Positions 36,153 to 58,262 of a stretch of 64,000 nt of DNA are shown piece by piece. The position numbers and the translations under genes are program-made. The notes under the pieces were generated by a model. The model did no database searches. It was given only the letters and a program-made list of their open reading frames with translations, and was not told the DNA's origin. This DNA is from Perca fluviatilis (lineage: Eukaryota; Chordata; Actinopteri; Perciformes; Percidae). The DNA is taken from the NCBI RefSeq assembly GCF_010015445.1, contig NC_053116.1, positions 32,332,785 to 32,396,784 of the forward strand, written 5' to 3'. How positions within the stretch are numbered: the stretch's first letter is position 1; each line of letters opens with the position of its first letter.

Positions 36153-37295
36153 ATCATGGACACACGGAAGCTTTCACAGATTGAAACACCCACGTTGCTC
36201 TCTGGCAGCAGAATGATTGTGTCTTTGCAGTTGCTGTTGACGACAGATTATGGTCATCATGGCCTTCCCTCAGGGGGTATGACTCATTAGATAAACACAT
36301 GATCAAGCCAGTGCTCACATTAACACTTTACATCACAGCCTTTTAAGTGTTCGCCAGAACAACGAACACTACTGTGTACTGGAGACACAGATAATGACAT
36401 CTTGAGACTACTGGATCAAACTCCTCCGCAATTCCTTCTAACATCTCCTTTACTTGCTCAGCTTGTCAAATTATCTCTGATACCAGACAATAACATTGAA
36501 AGCTGTGAAAGAAGTAAAATTTACCTATTTCATCGTTCCAAACAAAAGTCTAATATCCCAAAAGTGAGTTGACAAGAAAACGTGGTTGACATTTCTACAG
36601 CACTGTGCCATTATCCATTTTTGACAGATCACATTAACTTAATACAGCAGACTTGGTGTAAATCTCTCTAATATGTGTTAAGCAGCTGTTGCTAGCCTAA
36701 TTCAGCATAACCAATGGATTTCAACTGTGGCCAACATTAACGGCATTAAAAGTATAAAAACTCCACATAAACTTCTTAATCCACTACTGCAGGCTAATAG
36801 GCCTCTTTCACCAAATACATTTTGACTAGGAAAAGAACAGGTGTGAATAATCGAATGAATGATGGCTGGATTTGGGTTTTAGGGTCCTGGCATTGTGCAT
36901 GCTACTGTCACACTGTCATGACCTACTGAAAAGAACGGAGCCATCGTTAATGTTATTAGAAACACCTGTGCTTTTCCTACGACAACAGTCTTTTCACCAA
37001 AACTATATAGAGCTACACATTGATGCTAGCACCGATGTTAGCTTGGCGTGGCTGTCATTCAAACTCAGTCAAAGTAGGTAATTCTGTGAGCTAGCTTTCT
37101 CTGGTTTAAAATAAAGCTGCAATGTATGCTCCCCTCCGATACCTATGTCATACCAGTTAAAAATGCTTTGAACGTCTTTAGCCTGGGTCTTGCCGTCACG
37201 CTTCAATTCCAACCCCATGAGTGCCGGGCCTCTCTGGCCCTCTGCCCACCGACTCTTAGACAGCTAGAGGTGATTTTAATGAAGCAGAACAAACT

Positions 37296-37298
<3 letters not shown>
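35455..37298. other. Intergenic; short (AC)n
   Basis: Only a (CA)n tract at 36118-36147 stands out. No gene recognised. Confidence 0.5.

Positions 37299-37343
<45 letters not shown>
37299..37343. repeat. (GA)n microsatellite
   Basis: About 22 AG units. Confidence 0.95.
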
Positions 37344-37347
<4 letters not shown>

Positions 37348-37606
37348 TGGGAAAAGAAGGGAAGAAGAAACATGATTGATTTCTCCTCTCTACTCTGCCT
37401 TTCTTCTAAGGCCCTAGTCAAATGCCTAAAATGTAAAACATATGTTAATGTGGTCAGATAGGAAAAGGAAGGAATGAAAAATATAAGGAAGAGAGTAGAT
37501 AATGGTGACAAATGTTGATGCTGAATATTGGATCTTGCGCAGAGCCTGTGAATATCCAAGTGTTTAACATTCAGTGGGTGTTTGTCTGCGAGATTAGGGT
37601 GACCCC

Positions 37607-38040
37607 CTAATCTCCCATTGCCAGACCTTCCTCGACAGCGCTGAAGAGGAGGGTCTGGCGAGTCCACACAGCATTCTGGGATGGGAGAATGGGGTGCTCT
37701 GGTTTATTGGCATTTCTTTAAACCAATCCCAATCTTCTTGGGCGGTTGTAAGCGCCGCACGGAGCAACGGCGCCTCAGCAAAGTAGCCTTGGGAAGGAAC
37801 ATGTGTACGTTCAAAGGTTGTTTTTAGTCGTGCAACAGAAAACTCAGATTCAACATGTGATCTAGCTAGCTGTCTGGATTTACCCTGCAGAGATCTGAGA
37901 AGCAGTTAACCATAGTCTTCATAAAATCGACCGGAGTTCAACACAAAGAAAGCCCAAGGTGACGAAATGAAAGACATCCAGTGGAATTTCCGGCGGCCCC
38001 TGAACAATCCCGGAAGTGGAATGTCGTGGATATAGACTAG
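37607..38040 (-). mobile_element. TAGTCT-end MITE, full-length copy with target duplication
   Basis: Begins CTAATCTCCCATTGCCAGAC and ends GTCGTGGATATAGACTAG. It carries all internal landmarks of the 11744 copy in inverse order. Flanks GGTGACCCC (37598-37606) and GGTCACCCC (38041-38049) differ at one base and are a likely target duplication of about 9 bp. Confidence 0.82.
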
Positions 38041-38049
38041 GGTCACCCC

Positions 38050-39640
38050 TGCCGAAAAGAGCTGCTAACTTTATTCGTCTGCATGGTTTTTCTAAATACG
38101 GTTTAAGAGGGACTAAATATGTATGAAACAAAAGGAGAGGCCAGAGAAAGTGAGGGAGGAGGAGAGCTGTGTGAAAGGTGAGCTGAGAGCTTGGCATGTT
38201 GCCTGAGGCAGATGAATGCTTAAAATGACAGCCCACTCCTTTGCATACCACACTGCTTTTCTACTCCTTTGAACTGCAGGTTCTATTGACTATTCACCTC
38301 TCTCCCAGCAGGTTGGTGTCAATCATCTCAGAGACAAATTGTCACTATGCTCAGCTACTTGATGTAGAGTTTATGTTATAAGTGAGTAAGCTGGCGGATT
38401 GGCTTCTGGGGCTCCAGCCCAGAATGTTTTCTTAAAAGCCCCGAATCTAACTTTACTGTTTTTCAGAGGCTGTAGCAAGCTCCGTTTTAAAGCTAGAGTG
38501 AAGATATTGGATGAATGATAGATATCAAATTAAACTAGATGAGCTAAGGAATCCATTGGTTTCACTGTGTCATGCTAGCTTGTCGGAAAGGGGGCAAAAT
38601 AATGCTCCAAAGTTAGGCTAAATTTTGGCAAGTGAAAAACTAGCATTGGCGTTTTCAAAGGCTCAAGATATCAGAATGGAAATGGGTTCTTTGACAATGG
38701 TACTGTATTTTTTTTTAAGGTAACACTTGTATCAATGCAGAACTTTAACTTGTCATGGAGGACTTTTTATATTTGTTTATAAAGGTCTGGATAGCTGTCA
38801 ACTGTTTTCATTAGAGACTACTTTCTATTGAAGTTTTATTGCTACTGGTCTCAATGGAAATTTTTCAAAACAAGCAAGCCAACCCTTTTACTGAGGGCTG
38901 ATGGTTATGTGGCTCCTGAAATGGCTTAACAACTCTCCCCTCAGGCAATTTTCCATGTCTTAACTGCATCACTGCGTGTATGAAATGCCGTAATACAGAG
39001 GCATGTTTTGGATTGAGATCATTTCGTACATAAACAAGCACACCATTTATAATAAGCTGTGACTGCCTAGGTGCTAAATTGACTCACCTGGGATCAGAGC
39101 CCAAACTTGTGTGCAAAGAAGCTCTTCTTTGGTGGAGATGATAAACAGAGTGACTTCTTTTAAGTTCTGCTTACAGCTAGTAAACCTGTATGAGACTTTA
39201 ACAAGTAAGACAATACACATGCCAAGCACAGTGAGGCTATTCCGCATGAAAAGGGAACTGCAGAGTTCAAGTCAGTCATGAAAATGCCACAGCAAGATTC
39301 CTGTCCGCTACAGTGGTTCCATCCTTGGGAAGGTTCTTTGTGTCCACCTATTGCGTAGTGTCCTGTGGGAATTATGTAAGACATGTGGGCTCTTTGAAAC
39401 ACATGAATAGCCAGAATTGTTGGAAAGTGGACTCCATCCCCTCCTGCTGTCATACATTTGTCTCCCAGTTGGCTGGTTAGATTCCAATTGTCGACAGGAT
39501 AATTCATCACCCCTCCACGTGAGTGTGGATGTCTGTGTACAGGATATATATACTTACCGACCTGCCCATTTTGCATGCCTGGCTTCTGAACAACATGTGC
39601 AAGTTGGTGTGTTTTGGTTTCTGTTGAGTGTGTCTTTTCA
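38050..39640. other. Intergenic, nothing recognised
   Basis: A minus-strand frame of 138 codons (39576-39160) shows no domain or homology that I recognise. Confidence 0.5.
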
Positions 39641-39642
39641 TG

Positions 39643-39944
39643 TGTGTGTGTGTGTGTGTGTGTGAAGGTTTCTCCTGCTTGCCCCCCTGTGTGTAAATGA
39701 AGAACAGTTTACCAATCCCATTGTTGCAGTCTAATGAAATGAACTGTGCTGGAATTTCGCTGGCACTTGGAGACCCATCTCAGCACACTGTATGGTTATG
39801 TGTGTGTACCAGCTGCCTGCCAGACCAAAAGAACATTGTGTGCCTGAGATCCCGCCACTATATGTAAAACCCTTTTTACCAGCCGCGATAGGATGCTGGT
39901 ATTGTTTCCATCTTGTGAGTCTGTGTGTGTGTGTGTGTGTGTGT
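39643..39944. repeat. Two short (TG)n tracts
   Basis: (GT)n at about 39643-39664 and 39921-39944, with ordinary sequence between. Confidence 0.85.
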
Positions 39945-39949
39945 TTGTA

Positions 39950-40032
39950 TAGTTTTTCATTGCCAGACCTTCGGCGGATCTTCTGGCGGCATCGGAGCAA
40001 TCCCGTAAATGAATCGTTGTCTATATAGACTA
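39950..40032 (-). mobile_element. TAGTCT-end MITE, minimal deletion derivative (83-84 bp)
   Basis: Both termini of the family are present (CATTGCCAGACCTTC on the left, TATATAGACTA on the right), but the roughly 350-bp middle is gone. The flanks GTGTTTGTA (39941-39949 and 40033-40041) form a perfect 9-bp direct repeat. Confidence 0.8.
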
Positions 40033-40409
40033 GTGTTTGTATGTGTGTGTGTCACAACGTTTTGAGGCTTTCTCAAATTACTTTTTACACAAACTCGAGA
40101 GTGTAACATCATTTAAAAATGTAACCTGCTTTTAGCTTTCAATCGCTGATAGTTGTACATACATTTTTTTTGTGATTTAATTTAACGTAGCTGACAGCGT
40201 AAGATGTATAGACTTTCAGCTGTCCTGATGTCAACGGGCAGCTCGTTTCCAACATTTAGGAGCCAGGAGAGCAAACAGTCGGGATTTTGTTATGTGATTA
40301 GGTGTCCCTCGCAGTGAGGGAGCAGGCAGCACATGTAACAAAGTTATAATTGTCTCCAAGGAAAAAAGTGTTGCCATGTGAGAAAATACAGGCAGGCTGT
40401 GAAGGTAAC

Positions 40410-40460
40410 ACACACGCACACACGCACGCGCGCATACACACACACACGCACGCGCGCGCA

Positions 40461-40533
<73 letters not shown>
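40410..40533. repeat. (CA)n microsatellite, first half interrupted by CG steps
   Basis: Interrupted CA/CG repeat to about 40460, then a pure CA run to 40533. Confidence 0.95.
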
Positions 40534-40536
<3 letters not shown>

Positions 40537-40974
40537 CTGTCTCTGAACTTGGCTGTAGAGTTGTACACTGTTACATAACAGTTATTATAGGATCCCACAT
40601 GTCAAATCAGTACATAGGCTGTTGTTGTTTGCTGCAGCGTCCGACCTTCAAATTGTGTCCCTCAAACCAGTTTAGAACCGAGAAGCCCCAAATCAATCAT
40701 TTTCAGTATCTGTGTCACGTGGGTATCGCCACCGCCACGCCCTATGTATTAGACTAGCGGCAGGTCCTGAGTGTATTCATTCCATTGGGAGAATTGAACA
40801 TGAACAGATTATGACAGGTTCTTCCGCTCCATAGTCACCAAAGTAAATGTACAAAAGTACATTTTTCACAAGAACATTCTGACACTAAAACTGTACTTTT
40901 CAGAAGGACAAATCAGAAGAAAATTGTATTTGTTCAAGACCTGCTTTTGTCTCAGCAACAAACTCCGGGAGATC

Positions 40975-41480
40975 TGGCACCACGGATAGGTTAAAGGCCA
41001 CAGATCACTTATTTTCTTAATGCTAAAAACAACTTTTAGCTGTGCAAATATCTGGGTTGCGTGGGCTTTCCCCTACATATCCCTGCCTCTGCTGAATTAT
41101 TTTTATCCCCGGTGGGGACAAAATGTACCCCCCTCCCCTCAAAGTGATCACTGCTACTTCACCAATAGTCCATATGTTACGGTATATACCTAAAATAGAA
41201 GTATTTTAAACTAAGTAAAGCGCTGTAACTTGAGCTGTCTATAGTGCCATAGAACATCAAAATCTGAGCGGCAGTTGCTGGATGAATTTATCCGCTACAG
41301 AGCTCCGGGACGCCTGCTGCCAGCGACAGTTGTTTAGCCGCCAATAGGTGACTGTGAGCCAGGTACAGCCACGGCCAGTCCTTTCAGGGGCCATGGTAGT
41401 GGAGTTTAGCCAGAAAAGGTGAGCGTCATGCGGCGATTACATTTAAGTTTAGGCACCAAAACGACTAGTTAAGTTTAGGA
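40975..41480. repeat. Probable teleost interspersed repeat
   Basis: GC-richer block with segments such as GTGAGCGTCATGCGGCGATT and TTTAGGCACCAAAACGACTA, of a type often found in teleost repeats. It may belong with the CCTAAACCTAACC family. Ends not defined. Confidence 0.4.
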
Positions 41481-41947
41481 AAAATATTGTGGTTTTCGCT
41501 GCGAAGTGAACTCTGCTCCACAGCTTGAAAGCACATTGTTTTATGTTGGCACCACATTGTGCTATTTCATTTTTGAGATTATTTTACTTTGAATATTGAA
41601 GTTCATAAATAAGTGTTTTGGCATAGCCGTCCGAGTAGCACTATATCCATGGTAGGCCTATTGAAAGGGGAATTTAATTCTTGCATATTTTGTTCTGTTG
41701 TGCATGATCAACAAACATCCCCCCCTCTGCTTTTTTCACAAATTGCACATATATATATATATATATTCTGAACATTATTTTAGCAGCAAATAACTATTTG
41801 CTATTGAAAGATATAATGGTGTAATGGTATCCTGAGCAGAGAATGAAACAAAAAACATAACGTTGACTTATTTTGTGTGTAACTTATGTTACATAAAAAA
41901 CGTAGTACTTATTTTAACCCAAACCCTGATATTTCCTTAATTTGTTT

Positions 41948-42060
41948 TGTTGCCTAAACCTAACCAAATAGTTTTGTTTCGATTCACAATGTTAACGTGT
42001 TTAAAACTGTGAACGATTCACAATGTGCTTGTCGCTGGTGCGAGGACGTGTAACCTGGGA
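41948..42060. repeat. CCTAAACCTAACCAA repeat family copy
   Basis: GTTGCCTAAACCTAACCAAA followed by TCGATTCACAATGTTAACG and GATTCACAATGTGCTTGTCG. It parallels the copy at 21873 over about 100 bp. Confidence 0.6.
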
Positions 42061-43239
42061 GAAAATACTCTCTAACATAATTAGGAATGCAGTTTAGTTG
42101 CATGGGAACATAATACTTTAGGAGACAGGGTTAACCATGCATATGCATATGTTGCGTTTAGAAGTTACTAGTATGGTTATAAACTGTAATTTGATTCTGC
42201 TGTTGCATGTTCATACATGCTCATGATCAGTGTTTAAGTATGCCTCGGTAATTGGTGTCTATATAAATAACTTACTTTTCTATTTTGTCTTCCAGAAAAT
42301 CTTAGACCCACAGACATCAACAGTAAAAGGAGCCTGAATGCTAAACCTGAGGCGAGCAACCAATGGAGTGTAGTTCAGGTCCAGATGTATTGAATTAAAT
42401 CCTTCTGTTGCATCCCAGAATGCCTTCTGAGACTGCACTGGCTCATAAATCAACATGCTCTATATCCAGAACAGACATCGCACAGACAGACGCAGCTTGC
42501 TTTTGCTGTTTGCTGCTACCTCTTTCTTAACCTCTTTGCTTTTCACACAATGACTCAGCAAACACACTCAGAAAAAAATCCAAAGCCAAAATGTTGTTAA
42601 GAAGGAAGAGTAAGTGGTGAGGAGAAAAAGAATGTGTCTGGATGAAGGGAGAGCAGAGAATGGGGCTATAATTTCCATGCAAATTCACCATGTGGTACAA
42701 ATCTTGTACATTTCCCAGCTTTATGTCCCTTATGCAACCATACGGGAAACAGTTTTTTTTCTCTCTCACTCCCTGAGCTATACAGTATGTGGATACAAAG
42801 CACAGGATCATATATTTGAATGAGTCACCTAACCCTTCTTTTAAATATGGGATTTTATTATGACCTTTGAAATACATACTAGTAAAGATCATGAAAAAAC
42901 ATCGCTACATTTACGAGTAAGTGACAGACGGTAAGATATTAAAAGCCAATAACAGCTTTGTTTTATAGAAGCTTGAACCTGCTATAATTTTCCATCATCA
43001 ATGGCAGGTGTAGAGTCGCACAACGTAAATTTTTTTCATCTATAAAATGCAACACATTGCATTGTGGGATTGTAAGCAGAAACTAGGAGATGTTCCTTCC
43101 CTGAAAAAAAAAAGACCCCATAGCTTGTTTGTTCAAGGAGATAATTATGACCCATATTTACGTTTAGTGTTATGTTAGGTGGTAATTATGACAGGAGGAA
43201 AGCAGGAAGTCATATAATGCCCAGAAGGTCTGTTTAGTG

Positions 43240-43340
43240 CGGGCAGTAGGGGTGGTTGTTGGGTCAAACAAACACAGGACTTTGACCCAGGAGACGACTG
43301 CTCATGTCCCGTTTGAAACTAAAAGTCAACGTTGTGGTAT
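43240..43340. repeat. GGGTCAAACAAACA repeat family copy
   Basis: GTTGGGTCAAACAAACACAG then ACTTTGACCCAGGAGAC. Related copies lie at 50267-50340 and 62041-62150. Confidence 0.55.
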
Positions 43341-43436
43341 TTTAACTTTACGTAACAAAGGTAACTACGCCACATGTGTAATTATGACATGTACTTATGT
43401 ACGGAAGTGAAGGAACGTAAAGAATTCACTAATTCT

Positions 43437-43625
43437 GGGCCCCTGGTTAGCTCAGCTGGTAGAGCAGGCGCCCATGTATAGAGATTATCTCCTCGATGCA
43501 GCGGCCGCAGGTTACCTGCGGCCCTTTGCTGCAGGTCATTCCCCTTGTCTCTCCCCTTTCTCTCCCCTTTCTATCCAAAACAAGGCCTGAAAATGGCCAA
43601 AAAATAATAATAATAAAAAAAAAGA
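43437..43625 (+). mobile_element. tRNA-derived SINE
   Basis: The 5' head is tRNA-like, with an A box TAGCTCAGCTGGTAGAGC (43448-43465). The B-box region is degenerate (GCAGGTTACCTGC, 43507-43519). A body follows with GCAGGTCATTCCCC and CTCTCCCCTTTC, ending in an AATAATAATAA-rich tail near 43600-43625. This matches a SINE type common in percomorph fish. The degenerate B box and the tail rule out a functional tRNA. Confidence 0.85.
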
Positions 43626-44123
43626 ATGCACATATTCTCACCCAAACTAGACAATCTTTTCTTAAACAAGTAGTTTTCCGCCTAAACCTAACCAAACTGC
43701 GACCATTTCACTACGGTAACCAACCCTCTAAAGTCGTATGTGACATACTTTGTGTCTTATTTAATATATCCAGATCAATACCTTTTAGAAGCAGAGAAAT
43801 GCCTTTCAAGTTGAGGTCCTCTAACAATTGTAGGCCATCCAGAAACCTTTTTAATCCATCGTGGAACTACAGTGTCTTTGTAACATAAATAGATAATTAT
43901 GAATCAAAAAATCCACTCACAAATCTACGTTTTGCTTCTTGACATTTCAATCCAGCCCAGTCACATCTTGTTGTTAGCTTTGTAGCCATTAGCTCCAGAT
44001 TTCCAGCAATCTGTTGTCTTTGTAGTCCCTCCAGAAGTTTAGTAATCTGGCTAGGAAGACAATGACTTTGCGTGAGTAATTCCAAAGCGATAAATCCCTG
44101 ACTGAACAGCTATTTAGTCATCT

Positions 44124-44178
<55 letters not shown>

Positions 44179-45627
44179 AAAAAAATGATGGGCATGATCC
44201 AAGATGGCACTGACTGATAGCTCTATGGACCAATCACATGCAGTATCTATGTATTGGGAAATGAGGCCGGGAGGCTGAAATGAGTGTGATTTGGCCTACT
44301 GATAGCAGACATAAAATGTATCAGAGATGACACAACTAACCTTTTTGGATAAAAGCATATGGACTTTTCTGGGAAAAAACCTAAATAGTTTTATATTTTT
44401 GTTAATTACAGTTTATTTTTCCCTGCCCTGATTGCCAAGACTTGGGAGTACAATTATTAAAAGCCAAAAGGTTTAGTTTTGTATGTTCTCTGTGTGCTTT
44501 CAATACATTTTTGTGAAGTTGTATTTCCGTTTAGTCTTTTCTTTTGTCTTCATAGTCATATAACAATTTATATATTTATGTGACATCCGTGCAGCATACA
44601 TATCCTTATAGCCCAGGTTCTCCTGAAAGAAATTATGTCTATGACTTGATTATGCACAACAGGATTGAGGTTACACAAGCATTATTAGTCAAGGAGACCA
44701 GGCAAACTGGAAAAAATGGCTTAGACCTGGGAACTGCGACGTTACATTCAGGTACGATGACGTGTTGATATCCTAGGGGCACTAAATTAGGAAACGTTCC
44801 TGTGGGTCGTATCAGAGGGTAGAAACAAACAACCTACATGGTCGTATAGGTTGGAGGACTTGTTAGAAAGTAGGTTATGTGCCGTTGAAACACTTTGTTT
44901 TTCTGTTTTTGTGTGACAGCACTATATAGTGGATAAACAATCAAATAAAATGGAGCAAGGTGAATATAGTGCACTTTTACTAAATATAAAGTGATTTCAG
45001 ATACATCATCATCACATTATAAAGTTGATATGTCTCAAAAGTAAGCAAACAGTTGCCTATTAACAGAGGAGTTAGAACTGTACTGCCAAGAGCCAGACAT
45101 GTTACATCACTAGGGTTTACTGAATGTTCAGGGCTGTGCCCTCTCCAGTACTGTTATTTACATGTTTCTGGTTAATATATTGCTGTCATATCAGTGGTGT
45201 AAAAGTGTATTCTCAACATAACAACACATTTTGTCTTTACCAATTTCAAAGGATGTGAGGGAGACTCACTTTACAGTCAGGGTTCACCATATAATTGGTA
45301 TTGATGAAAGAGTCCAAATGCATCTGCTTTCTTGTATATTACATGTCATTGTAAATCCACACTGACACATTCTCACAGTGCTGGGGCTTAGTTGTGGAAG
45401 TGTCAGACAGGAGATTAGGGTTTTCAACCCATGTGGTTTCCAATGATCTCTCTTCTAATTAGACAGTTTACTGTCTTTATTTTGAAATATGGACATTATC
45501 ATTTCTAGCACGTAGTGTAGGTCACTGTATGTAGTGCAAGAGAACTGTCAGTTTAATTGTTTTCCAATGGGAGATAATTTAAAGCCATATTTCACTGGGT
45601 GCCCCTTTAAGATAAGTGAACTATATT
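43626..45627. other. Intergenic; (AT)n at 44129-44175
   Basis: Apart from the (AT)n tract of about 23 units, nothing recognised. No gene. Confidence 0.55.
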
Positions 45628-45998
45628 CATGTTAAGGCGAGTCTGTGTAACTTTTAAAAGAAGACATTTAATTCCTTACACATGCAAAGTTTCACTCATA
45701 AGACATAAGACTCTCATTTGCTCAATTCAAAGCACTTAGCCGTACTTGGTCTGGTATGGCCAGTAGCTTACGGTGGCTAATGTTAGTAAAGTTTAGATAG
45801 ATATTACTGTCTAACTCACATTACTGAGTCAGTTTGCTGACTTTGTGACTCATCTATACCTTGGTATACTATGCTTTTGTATCACTACATTTTAGGATTT
45901 ACTTCATCCCAGAAGTATCACTTGCGTCAACAATTGCGGCTGTTCAGCTGAAGTTAGTCTCGCTTTACTGAATTTATTTTAGTGGTTTGGGGTTAATC
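45628..45998. repeat. Diverged interspersed repeat, copy 1
   Basis: Parallels 47394-47690 in the same order and orientation: GCGAGTCTGTGTAACTTTTA, TTGGTCTGGTATGGCCAGTA, a GGCTGTTCAGC-type block, then TTTAGTGGTTTGGGGTTAAT. Identity is patchy, so it is old. Class unknown. Confidence 0.6.
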
Positions 45999-47393
45999 TT
46001 TTCCCAACCTGGCCTGACTTGAACATTTTTCCTTAGCCAACAACAATAACTGAATTCTACCAAAGAAAGGAAAAATCAGGACAGCAATGTAAAAAAAAGA
46101 AATACACACACTATGATTGTGTGATAAAGCTGAGAATGACTGTTGGCCTTTTGAATAGTAACTACTAAGACAACAACAGAACATATCTTTGGTTTTGGGA
46201 TTTTTATTGTAAATGTGTTTTACGTAAGAACAAAAGCAAAAATATAACATTTTAAGTAACTCTTTCTTTGTTTACTGAGCACACAACATGCCCATCACAT
46301 GTTTCAAAAATACATTATGCTTCATTGGAATTTGCACTTGACAAGAAAATGTTAGGGAAATGCATGGGGAAAAATGTATTATAAACTCTGACCCATGGAT
46401 ATATATTGTGAAACATTTCATGAGCCTTTTAATAAATGTGTTATGTAAAAACCTGACAAAAAAAAGCAAAGTTACCACATTTGTCACTATATATTTGAAT
46501 TATCACGTTATGTACTCTTTCTTTACATTTACTTAAAAAATCTTTCAAAATCACAGAAATCACTAGAAGAATATTTCAGTTCTCCTTTCAGATGCATATA
46601 CAGTATTTACATACATTCTTGGGCTCTCATACGACACCCATTCAGAAAATGATTTCTTCTGATTGTATGGAAGGAATGCCTGACATCGATAATAGACTTC
46701 TTCCATACAGCATCTCATTCAGCTGCTGCTCATTGTAGATTTCAGCAAATCAAACACTTCCAAAAACAACTCCTTTCCAGTTCAAACTTTTAACATTCCT
46801 TTCTTCAAACATTTTCAGTACTGAATGTTTTCAACTGATCCTCGACTCTATGGCACAGGAAACCATGTCGGAACTCTGTGCAGCAGGCATATTGCGTCCC
46901 TCCCAAGACACATTTGGTTTAATTCAATTGAGATGCACAATGACGCACACTAAGCAATCTATATAGTTTAATGTGTAATGACAAAAAAGCAGTCACTGTT
47001 CCCTTACAGTACAAGACAAAGGCATCTCATTTCATGGCAAGAGATCTGATATGTTCAAGACTAGCGACAGATAATGTTTTTTAAATGCTCCTCAATTTCC
47101 TCTTTACCTTTGACGAATATGCGGTAACAATTAATAAGACCAGAGTAAATGAAAGGGATTCATAAAGATTCCCTTTGATTTGATATTTGATGCTGTAAAG
47201 GCAAACAACTCCAGTCTCAACAAAAGGCAAACAAGTACAAACAAATTCCAGTTAAATTTGATATGCATATCATTTCTTTTGTTCATTTGTTGAAGGAATA
47301 GGAAATACAACTTGATTGGGCAAGAGAAGAGGCTTCAATGGGAGAGCCATATTTTACTTAATGCCTCTTCAAGAAAGGTACAAAATATTTCAT

Positions 47394-47690
47394 ATGTTAA
47401 TGCGAGTCTACATAACTTTTGAAAGAAGACATAGCACATTCAAAAAGTTTAATTTATAAGCAATAAAGCACTCCCTTTTCAAATTCAGTAGACTCAGGCC
47501 TTCTTGGTCTGGTATGACCAGTATCTTACGGTGACTTTCTCTTCTCTACTTGTGCTACTGTTATGCTACGTTTCACCATGCACTATTATCCTGTAATTGC
47601 CATTTGTGGCAACAGGGGCTGCTATTCAGCAAAAGTTACATTGGCTCGCTGTCATACATTTATTTACGTGGTCCGGGGTAAATTTGTCAT
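47394..47690. repeat. Diverged interspersed repeat, copy 2
   Basis: Shares GCGAGTCTACATAACTTTTG, TTGGTCTGGTATGACCAGTA, GGGGCTGCTATTCAGC and ACGTGGTCCGGGGTAAATTT with copy 1. The remaining 46000-48700 holds no recognised gene or element. Confidence 0.6.
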
Positions 47691-48703
47691 TTGATTTTGC
47701 AACAACACATAATTCCAGTCCCAAGAAATGGGCAACAACTGCAAAACAAATCCACTTAAATGTGATATGTAAATCATTCCATTTCATTTGATATGTATTC
47801 AGTTGTATTGATTAATTAATCTATGGACAGAAGAGGGAAGGAAAAGGGTTTTGATTTGGCAGGAGAGGAGGCAAGAGTTTGGTATGTTCAACACCAGTGT
47901 GAATCGGTGTGAATCAATGTGTCCGACACAAGCATTGCCTTGTGCCTCTTAGCAATGTGAATTTACCATCTTGCATTATTTTACTTATTTCTTTTGACAG
48001 CAGTGACATAAAGTCAATAAAGTGACATGAAGCAATAAATGAGATGGCATCACAAAACCAGAAAACAAATGTTGTGATATATCATGAGTTATACGAGTCA
48101 TGAGAGACTGAACAACAGGCATACTTCCGTAAATACTTTTTATGTTTTCAAACTTGGATGGAAATATTCCGCAGATAATAAATTGGATGCAGCTGCACCC
48201 CATTTTGTTTTGATTCAAACAGACCATAATAATGTTCTGATGAGCAGTCTCTTGACCAGATGAGACAAAAAAGGTGTTACAGAACAGTGGATCAAGTCAG
48301 ACTATAACTACACAATATACTGAGTGTGGGCAGACAATACGAAATGTCATGTGTGCCAGTGCAAATTGCAGAGTGACATGATCTTTGTTGGTGAGCAGTA
48401 ATTCAACATGAACATTGTTCTTGTGTTTGAGGTTACTACAGTGTTTGTTTCCTGTAGTGAGACTCAAAGGCAACAAAGACACTTACTCAAAGCTACAGGA
48501 ATGTTGATGCATCATTTAATCTGCCGTCTATAGAAGAAGGCCCCAACAGTTCCCAATGTCCAGTAAGCTCTTGTTCTTGGGCAAACAAATTCAATTCAAG
48601 CCATTGAGCGATGAATTTTTGCTATTTAGTTTAAAACATCATTTGGCTCCAGGAAGGTAATTTTTTTTTTTTAAATAGTAGCAGACCCCTTAGTGATGCA
48701 TTT

Positions 48704-49141
48704 TTTATTTATTTATATAAGGCTTTTGACTCCAGCGATACCAATAACACACACCTCAAAGGGTAAAAATACTATGAGTAGCAAATATTTCTTCAAATTA
48801 GATCAGCTACAAGATTTGAGTGAGACAAAAAAAAAGAAATTGTGATATACAAGAAGCTTATTCCACCTGTGAGGGTGTTGTGTCAAGTAACAGTTTTCTG
48901 TTTTCACGTTAGTTTTTACAGTCTTTTCCTCGCCACCCAATAAATTAGAACAGTACCATGAATGTACGTCACATGTACACATTTGGACATAAACACACAC
49001 AAGCTCAAGAGTCCTGCGCGGACGTGTTTGGACTTCTACCCCCCCCCCGTCCTCTGTCTTTCGTCATATACACACGCACGTACACGAGCACAGCCCCCTC
49101 TCCGGCTTAAGCGTCAGTCTGTCAGAGTGGGGTCAGAAGAG
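48704..49141 (-). other. klf15: Probable klf15 3' UTR with poly(A) signals
   Basis: Reading down the minus strand from the stop codon, the first clear AATAAA hexamers are the two overlapping ones at 48713-48708 and 48709-48704 (TTTATT on the plus strand). This would give a 3' UTR of about 0.45 kb. Further AATAAA matches occur much farther away, for example 46208-46203, so a longer UTR is possible. Cleavage-site evidence is absent. Confidence 0.4.
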
Positions 49142-57674
<8,533 letters not shown>

Positions 57675-57770
57675 TCCTGTGCGGATGAATGGCAAATGGA
57701 CTCTGCTCTGAAGATCAATCTGTTCTGCTGGAGATTGGCTAAATGTTGATGAAACGCTTCGGTATTCTTC

Positions 57771-58192
57771 CTGCAAAAGACAAATGAGTGTGTTCATCAG
57801 CTATGGCAATGGAAGAAATTTGTCTTTGAATTGGACCGCATGCCAGCCCAAACTACATTGTTTTTGTATGAAAGGTGACCACCTACTCTGACTTTGTTGA
57901 TTTTAATTACGTTTGAATTAAATCTAACTTCACAGTTAACAGGTTTGTGCACTTGGAGTGATCATGACTCCCAGCAAATGCAGCATGACAACACAGAAAC
58001 CACTCAGCCAGGTTAGTCTGATCTGGGGTTAATGTTTTCCAATACCATCCCTGAAGTTGATGCTGTTTCAATATAAATAAACCAGCAGAAAGACTGAAAT
58101 TGGTCTTCATGCACTACCTGCTGCTGGTTCAAGAAGTGTGCAGGCACTTCAAAAGGAAAGTCAATCACGTGTGAAGGAAGTGGAATTTGAAG

Positions 58193-58262
<70 letters not shown>

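Noticed and set aside
39160..39576. 138-codon open frame on the minus strand
   Set aside because: No motif or homology recognised; no promoter or splice context.
43448..43520. tRNA gene
   Set aside because: The A box is good, but the B box is degenerate, no cloverleaf is evident, and the sequence continues into a SINE body and AATAA-rich tail.
57795..57797. Alternative klf15 start 41 codons upstream (MNTLICLL)
   Set aside because: It lies upstream of the exon 2 acceptor (CTTTTGCAG), in intron 1; the MVDHL start matches the mammalian protein.
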